NCBI RefSeq assembly: GCF_947493425.1
Contig: NZ_CANLRP010000049.1
Coordinates: 1 to 47,409, forward strand
Origin: an uncultured Microscilla sp.
Lineage (GTDB): Bacteria; Bacteroidota; Bacteroidia; Cytophagales; Microscillaceae
DNA: 47,409 nucleotides
Direction of reading: 5' to 3'
A program made the translations under genes and the position numbers. How positions within the stretch are numbered: position 1 is the stretch's first letter; every line of letters starts with the position of its first letter. Positions 43,656 through 47,409 of the stretch are shown here, piece after piece. The notes beneath the pieces were generated by a model. That model was not told where the DNA came from, ran no database searches, and saw only the letters and a program-made list of their open reading frames with translations.

Positions 43656-44641
43656 AAACTAATAACTTTTACTGTAATTAATACATCAAGAAACAATAGT
43701 GCCAACGCTGCCCAGGCAAAATAAGCATATTTATTAGAAGATACATCTATGTTGCGTACATCCAGTTTTTGCCCTTTTATTTCCTGAATTGTATTGATGA
43801 GTTCAGGAATTTCGTTTTTAGTTTCCGATACCTCAAAAAAGCGTCCATTGGTTTGTTCGGCAATGGTTTGCAAACTGGTAGTACTTAGTTTTGAAAGCAC
43901 AACTTTGCCTTTTTTATCTTTCTTAAAGCCTAGTGAGGTAGGTATTTTGCCTCCTTGTAAGCTACCTACACCTACGGTAAACACCCTGATGTTGTTTTGT
44001 TTATATTGGTTGACAATTGCGGTGTAACGATCGCCAAACTCCTCGCCATCGCTAAATAATACCACCACTTTAGCGTACTCATTTTGTTGTTTTCTTTTCA
44101 ACTTGTTTACTTCTTGGTATTTTTTGAGTACCAGCTCTAAAGGAGTATAAAAATCGGTGCCAGCGTTGCCTATGGGCATCAGGTTGGTATTCAGTATTTG
44201 GGTAAAAAGGTTAAGCGCCCCTTTGTCGTAGGTGAGGGGGCAATGCATAAATGCGCTGGACGAAAAAATAACCAGGCCTATGCGATCAGACTTGAGCGTG
44301 TTGATGATATTACTTAACTCGTATTTTATTTTCTCTAGCCTTGAGGGTTGTATATCGGTGGCTTTCATTGATAAAGAGAGGTCTACCGCAATAAAAATAT
44401 CTTTGCCTACTACTGCAATAGATTTTTTGCCAAAACCAAACGATGGACCCAACAGGGCTATAATAAGCAAAGCAAAGTAGATAATACGAAGCGGAAGCTT
44501 AAAAAATACCCATCGATAGTGGGTGTTTAAAGCACGGGCAATCCGGCGGATTCTTAGTATATAAAATGTAGTAGCTACTAAAAATGTAGCTATGAGTATA
44601 TATTCAACTATGCCTATGTCCTGGTACCACTGTAATCCCAT
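43652..44641 (-). CDS. batB: BatB-like VWA domain membrane protein
   Basis: A 329-residue protein from the ATG at 44641 (MGLQWYQDIGIVEYIL); an upstream in-frame ATG at 44683 is possible but adds a segment without family likeness. It has two membrane segments near the N-terminus and one at the C-terminus (AYFAWAALALLFLDVLITV). The VWA domain's MIDAS motif is complete: VDLSLSMKATD (DxSxS), a central GTDFYTPLE Thr, and VVLFSDGEEFGD. This is the BatA/BatB topology. It is operon partner to the batC-like gene, with a 4-base overlap. A -7-like TATCTTTG on the minus strand (44754-44761) could be its promoter. Confidence 0.88.
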   Translation of the reverse strand: MGLQWYQDIGIVEYILIATFLVATTFYILRIRRIARALNTHYRWVFFKLPLRIIYFALLIIALLGPSFGFGKKSIAVVGKDIFIAVDLSLSMKATDIQPSRLEKIKYELSNIINTLKSDRIGLVIFSSSAFMHCPLTYDKGALNLFTQILNTNLMPIGNAGTDFYTPLELVLKKYQEVNKLKRKQQNEYAKVVVLFSDGEEFGDRYTAIVNQYKQNNIRVFTVGVGSLQGGKIPTSLGFKKDKKGKVVLSKLSTTSLQTIAEQTNGRFFEVSETKNEIPELINTIQEIKGQKLDVRNIDVSSNKYAYFAWAALALLFLDVLITVKVISL

Positions 44642-44753
44642 TGAGTTTGTGCGCAAATAGTTGGAAGGTTCTTGTGCATACAAGAAGGTGAAACATTCAT
44701 TTATTTAGTAACCATACCCAAATAAGAGTACTCTAACTTGTTTGATTACTAAA

Positions 44754-44761
44754 CAAAGATA
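44754..44761 (-). promoter_or_regulatory. Candidate -7 promoter box for batB-batC
   Basis: On the minus strand this reads TATCTTTG, an exact TAnnTTTG, about 115 bases before the batB start. No TTG lies at the expected distance upstream. Confidence 0.4.
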
Positions 44762-45033
44762 CTAATAGTAAATTTAAATTTTATTTGTTTTGGATATTTT
44801 CCTTTCAATATTAAATTTGCATTCACATTGCAAAACGAAGCAGTATGAGTTATTGAAATAACCAACGGGTATAAAAAAAGAGTACATTGATTCATAGATC
44901 ATTTACTGTTTAAATACCTGATTATGAAGAGCTTAATTTTTTACTCAAAAAAAAGTTGAGTTTCATTTGATAATTAAAATACATCTGTTACCTTTGCAAT
45001 CCAATTTGATAGAAACAATCAACAAACATTCAC
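44762..45033. other. AT-rich spacer before the tRNA cluster
   Basis: There is no gene. It ends in the promoter of the tRNA cluster (44967-44996). Confidence 0.5.
44967..44996 (+). promoter_or_regulatory. Bacteroidota-type promoter of the tRNA cluster
   Basis: TTG (44967-44969), an exact 19-base spacer, then TACCTTTG (44989-44996): a full match to TTG-N19-TAnnTTTG. Transcription would start near 45003, about 30 bases before tRNA-Ser. It is the clearest promoter in the window. Confidence 0.85.
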
Positions 45034-45122
<89 letters not shown>

Positions 45123-45139
45123 ATTTGATTGTTTTTGTT

Positions 45140-45214
45140 CGGGGTGTGGCGCAGTCCGGTTAGCGTACCTGCTTTGGGAGCAGGGGGTCGCAGGTTCGAA
45201 TCCTGCCACCCCGA
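45140..45214 (+). tRNA. tRNA-Pro (UGG), copy 1
   Basis: 75 bases. Acceptor CGGGGTG pairs with CACCCCG; the anticodon loop TTTGGGA carries TGG (CCA codons); the T-arm has GCAGGTTCGAATCCTGC. Discriminator A is followed by CCA at 45215-45217, so CCA may be encoded here. It is identical over its length to the copy at 45526-45600. Confidence 0.95.
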
Positions 45215-45228
45215 CCATCAAATTATCC

Positions 45229-45252
45229 AAAACCCGTAATGCTACGGGTTTT
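45229..45252 (+). terminator. Terminator-like hairpin after tRNA-Pro copy 1
   Basis: AAAACCCGTA (45229-45238) and TACGGGTTTT (45243-45252) pair perfectly over 10 bp with a 4-nt loop, then CTTTTT. Confidence 0.75.
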
Positions 45253-45274
45253 CTTTTTAAAACATACTTTCACC

Positions 45275-45348
45275 GGTTCCATAGCTCAACTGGATAGAGC
45301 AACTGCCTTCTAAGCAGTAGGTTGATGGTTCGAGTCCATCTGGAATCA
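45275..45348 (+). tRNA. tRNA-Arg (UCU)
   Basis: 74 bases. Acceptor GGTTCCA pairs with TGGAATC (one G-U pair), D-arm AGCTCAACTGGATAGAGC, the anticodon loop CTTCTAA has TCT (AGA codons), and the T-arm is GATGGTTCGAGTCCATC. Discriminator A. Confidence 0.95.
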
Positions 45349-45355
45349 CAAGTAT

Positions 45356-45390
45356 AAAGTGTTGGTAATAAGCAACTTATCAACACTTTT
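45356..45390 (+). terminator. Terminator after tRNA-Arg
   Basis: AAAGTGTTG (45356-45364) pairs with CAACACTTT (45381-45389). The inner ATAAG/CTTAT helix extends the stem past a small bulge, and a T-run follows. Confidence 0.8.
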
Positions 45391-45525
45391 TTATTTAAAC
45401 TTTTTACTGCACTATTTTTCGGTGTAAATATAGTGTAAACAACTGTTTGACTCAATTTAGCTAATTTGATGTAGGTTAAAAAATAACCTTTCAAGTTTTT
45501 ATTTGAGTTTCCTAAAAAAATTGTT

Positions 45526-45600
45526 CGGGGTGTGGCGCAGTCCGGTTAGCGTACCTGCTTTGGGAGCAGGGGGTCGCAGGTTCGAATCCTGCCACCCCGA
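45526..45600 (+). tRNA. tRNA-Pro (UGG), copy 2
   Basis: 75 bases identical to copy 1 at 45140-45214, with the TTGTTC sequence in front of or overlapping both starts conserved. It lacks an encoded CCA. It lies beyond the terminator that follows tRNA-Arg, so it either has its own weak promoter or is a duplicated copy served by read-through. Confidence 0.95.
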
Positions 45601-45608
45601 CATTTTAG

Positions 45609-45633
45609 AACCTGTCTTACGACGGGTTTTTTT
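45609..45633 (+). terminator. Terminator after tRNA-Pro copy 2
   Basis: AACCTGTC (45609-45616) pairs with GACGGGTT (45621-45628) with one T-G wobble and a 4-nt loop, followed by a T-run. Confidence 0.75.
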
Positions 45634-45788
45634 GCTTTAGATCAGTTTACTTCTCTACTTATACAATAGTATTACCTCTTCTTTTAGACTCTTCTTAGAC
45701 CAAAAAGCCTTGATTTTTAAGCCATAATAAGTAAATAGAAATTCTAATAAAATTAAGAAAATGGTCTATACGACCTAAAACACTTATT

Positions 45789-45989
45789 ATGAAGAAATTT
45801 GATACTTTAGAAGAAGCTTTTCATCACTTTTTAGAAAACGTGTATCCTAAGCTTCCACCTGCAAGAAAAATCAAGTACAAAGATGCTCGGTACGATTTTT
45901 TGAAACGTAAGTCTATCTCGCACAACAAGATTGAATCTATTCTTGAAGATTATGCTACGATAAGGATGGAAGTTACTTTTGAAGATTAG
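45789..45989 (+). CDS. Small hypothetical protein
   Basis: A 66-residue basic, mainly helical protein (starts MKKFDTLEEAFHHFLENVYP; ends RMEVTFED). No family is recognised and no signal or membrane segment is seen. Codon usage looks like that of genuine genes and no overlapping alternative frame is better. It sits alone after the tRNA cluster. Confidence 0.5.
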   Translation: MKKFDTLEEAFHHFLENVYPKLPPARKIKYKDARYDFLKRKSISHNKIESILEDYATIRMEVTFED

Positions 45990-46165
45990 GTTCGGTACAC
46001 AAATTAGCCAGTGGGTTTTTCTACTGGTTGTTTTTAAAACATTTGAATATTTCCTGAAAATGAGAGGAAATAGCAAAATAGTCCGAAAAAACTTGTAAAT
46101 CTTTCCTAAATTCGAGAACAGCACTGAAAATATAGAAAATCAGCTTGCCATGATAAGCTCAGAAT

Positions 46166-47359
46166 TTAAAGTTTATGGTACTCAGATACTAATTTTTGGA
46201 GTACTCCTTGCTCTTTCCAATTGGTAAATGCCTGGTGAATGTGTGCTTTAACCTCTTCCTTATTTTTACCCAGCCTTTTAAGGGTGATAGTTAAATTGTG
46301 GTAAAAGTTTATTAATTCAGAGCTATCTTTGCCGTGTGTGAAAAAACCATGTAAAACAGCAAGTTCATTATATTTGAGTGCTTCGCTTAGGTTACCTAAT
46401 GACTTACAGGTTTCTCCTATACCATCATAAATGAAAGTCAGAGTTCCATGAACCGAACCAAGTATTTTCTTTCCTATATCGAGTGCTTGCTCATAATATT
46501 TCAGTGCATTGCTGTAATCACCAAGCTTATAGTAACAAGAAGCTATATTATTATAACATCCTACAACTTCTGGTTGATTCTCAAAACCATTTTTCATGTG
46601 GAGGAGAGACTGCTGAAAACTTTCCAATGCTTCTTTATTCCTCTTTGCATTCTGTAAAGCTGTCCCTAGACGGTTGTAAATCAACGAAATTTTATAGGCA
46701 TTTTGTTCTTTCGAGGTCAGGTGAGTCTCTAATATTGTATTATACACTTCAATAGCTTGTTTTGGTGCCCCAAAAGCATCATATACTTGAGCCAAATTAT
46801 CCTGACAATCCAAAACTCTAGAGTCTCTCTCTCCAAACGAATCAATCATTATACTCAGTGCTTTGTTTTTGTGTTCAAGTGTTTTATCAAAGTTGCCTAG
46901 TCCTTGATAGGAAGCTCCAATTGTGTTATGGAAGCTTGTGATGATTAAGCTTTTATCAATAGCACCCATTACCTTACAAAGTGCAAGCCCTTCAAAAAGT
47001 TGATCCAGAGCTTTTTCATAGTCCATCATTAAATTGTAAGTACGACCAAGGTTTTTGTAACTGACAACAGTGTCAGTATGAGTCTTGCCTAAAGCCTTTA
47101 CACATATTACCTGGACTTTTTGGAAGCAAAACAGAGCTTTGTCGTGTAACCCCAAATCATTGTACGTATTTCCTAAATTATTAAAAGTTTTGGCTACATC
47201 CGGGTGATTTTCGCCATAGGATTTAATAAATATGTCTAAGGCCAGCCAACGATACTTAACAGATTCCTCTGGCTTGTGTAGTTCGGCCAAAGCACTTCCA
47301 ATGTTCGAATAACAAACGGCGATGTTGGGATCATTGTATCCCTCCCAGTAAGTACATGT
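46166..47359 (-). pseudogene. TPR protein, apparently missing its 5' end
   Basis: At least eight tetratricopeptide units of ~42 residues (for example HPDVAKTFNNLGNTYNDLGL and GCYNNIASCYYKLGDY) run to the stop at 46166. The first TTG start is at 47290, but TPR-like sequence in the same frame (NDPNIAVCYSNIGSALAEL) continues upstream to an in-frame TAA at 47360-47362 with no ATG. So the beginning of the protein is lost, or uses a rare start such as the ATT at 47300-47302, or a frameshift lies just upstream. TPR arrays of this type in Bacteroidota often sit before a CHAT or kinase domain; none is present here. If it is translated from the TTG it is a 374-residue soluble scaffold protein. Confidence 0.55.
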
Positions 47360-47381
47360 TTACATCTGCTATTAGCTAGCT

Positions 47382-47389
47382 TACCTTTG
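47382..47389 (+). promoter_or_regulatory. Candidate -7 box before a partial gene at the right edge
   Basis: TACCTTTG, the same -7 box as in the tRNA promoter, 12 bases before an ATG at 47402 that starts a reading frame running off the window. The -33 position reads TTTA rather than TTG, so support is partial. Confidence 0.4.
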
Positions 47390-47409
47390 CATCAAAAAGA
47401 TATGAATAA

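Noticed and set aside
45270..45494. 74-codon ORF on the minus strand over tRNA-Arg
   Set aside because: It is the antisense of the tRNA and its terminator. The protein contains a typical tRNA-antisense run (SRWTRTIN), so it is an artefact.

Overview
The window looks like a chromosomal segment of a marine gliding Bacteroidota, most likely of the order Cytophagales and possibly Microscilla or a close relative. That placement is inference. It rests on a type IX secretion (T9SS) substrate next to a PorP/SprF-type protein, a fused CcmF-type haem lyase, Bat-type VWA and TPR genes, propeller-type sensory proteins, AT-rich intergenic DNA and a clean Bacteroidota promoter (TTG-N19-TACCTTTG) in front of a tRNA cluster.

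Layout. 0.2-3.3 kb: a thioredoxin-like protein, an Rpn-type PD-(D/E)XK nuclease with a small partner, a lipoprotein and a DUF4286 protein. 3.6-6.5 kb: DNA polymerase I with intact proofreading, flanked by degenerate heptanucleotide repeats. 6.9-10.6 kb: a tectonin-like propeller, an AraC-type regulator, the remnant of a sensor kinase beside an intact NarL-type response regulator, and a lipoprotein. 10.7-14.6 kb: a PIF1-like helicase convergent with a 502-residue protein carrying a RelA/SpoT-like domain behind a Lys/His-rich repeat N-terminus, a candidate toxin. 14.8-21.7 kb, minus strand: a surface operon of a type B T9SS substrate with Ig-like domains, a PorP/SprF-OmpA fusion and an FG-GAP repeat protein. 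22.7-33.8 kb: a methyltransferase, a DinB-like protein, two PLP enzymes (one with a Tat-like signal), a CcmF-type haem lyase and IspH.

34.2-42.8 kb is a partner-switching module resembling SiaA-SiaB-SiaC: a giant propeller/PAS/PP2C sensor phosphatase, a SiaB-like kinase, a SiaC-like protein (DUF1987), a TPR-PP2C phosphatase and a second SiaC-like protein. Two membrane receptors probably set the phosphorylation state of two SiaC-type switch proteins against one kinase. No SiaD-type diguanylate cyclase is in the window. Convergent to it lie batC- and batB-like genes. 45.0-45.6 kb holds tRNA-Ser, tRNA-Pro, tRNA-Arg and a second identical tRNA-Pro. The window ends with a TPR gene that appears to lack its 5' end.

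The most unusual signal is intergenic: about 100-140 bp structured elements at 24847-24984, 39667-39800 and 26730-26827. They fold into long hairpins of near-identical geometry. Several stems differ in sequence between copies yet stay base-paired, which indicates selection or copying for a nucleic-acid structure. Other repeat families in the intergenic DNA are a CAAGTTCGG/CCGAACTTG palindrome and two families of degenerate 7-bp tandem repeats.
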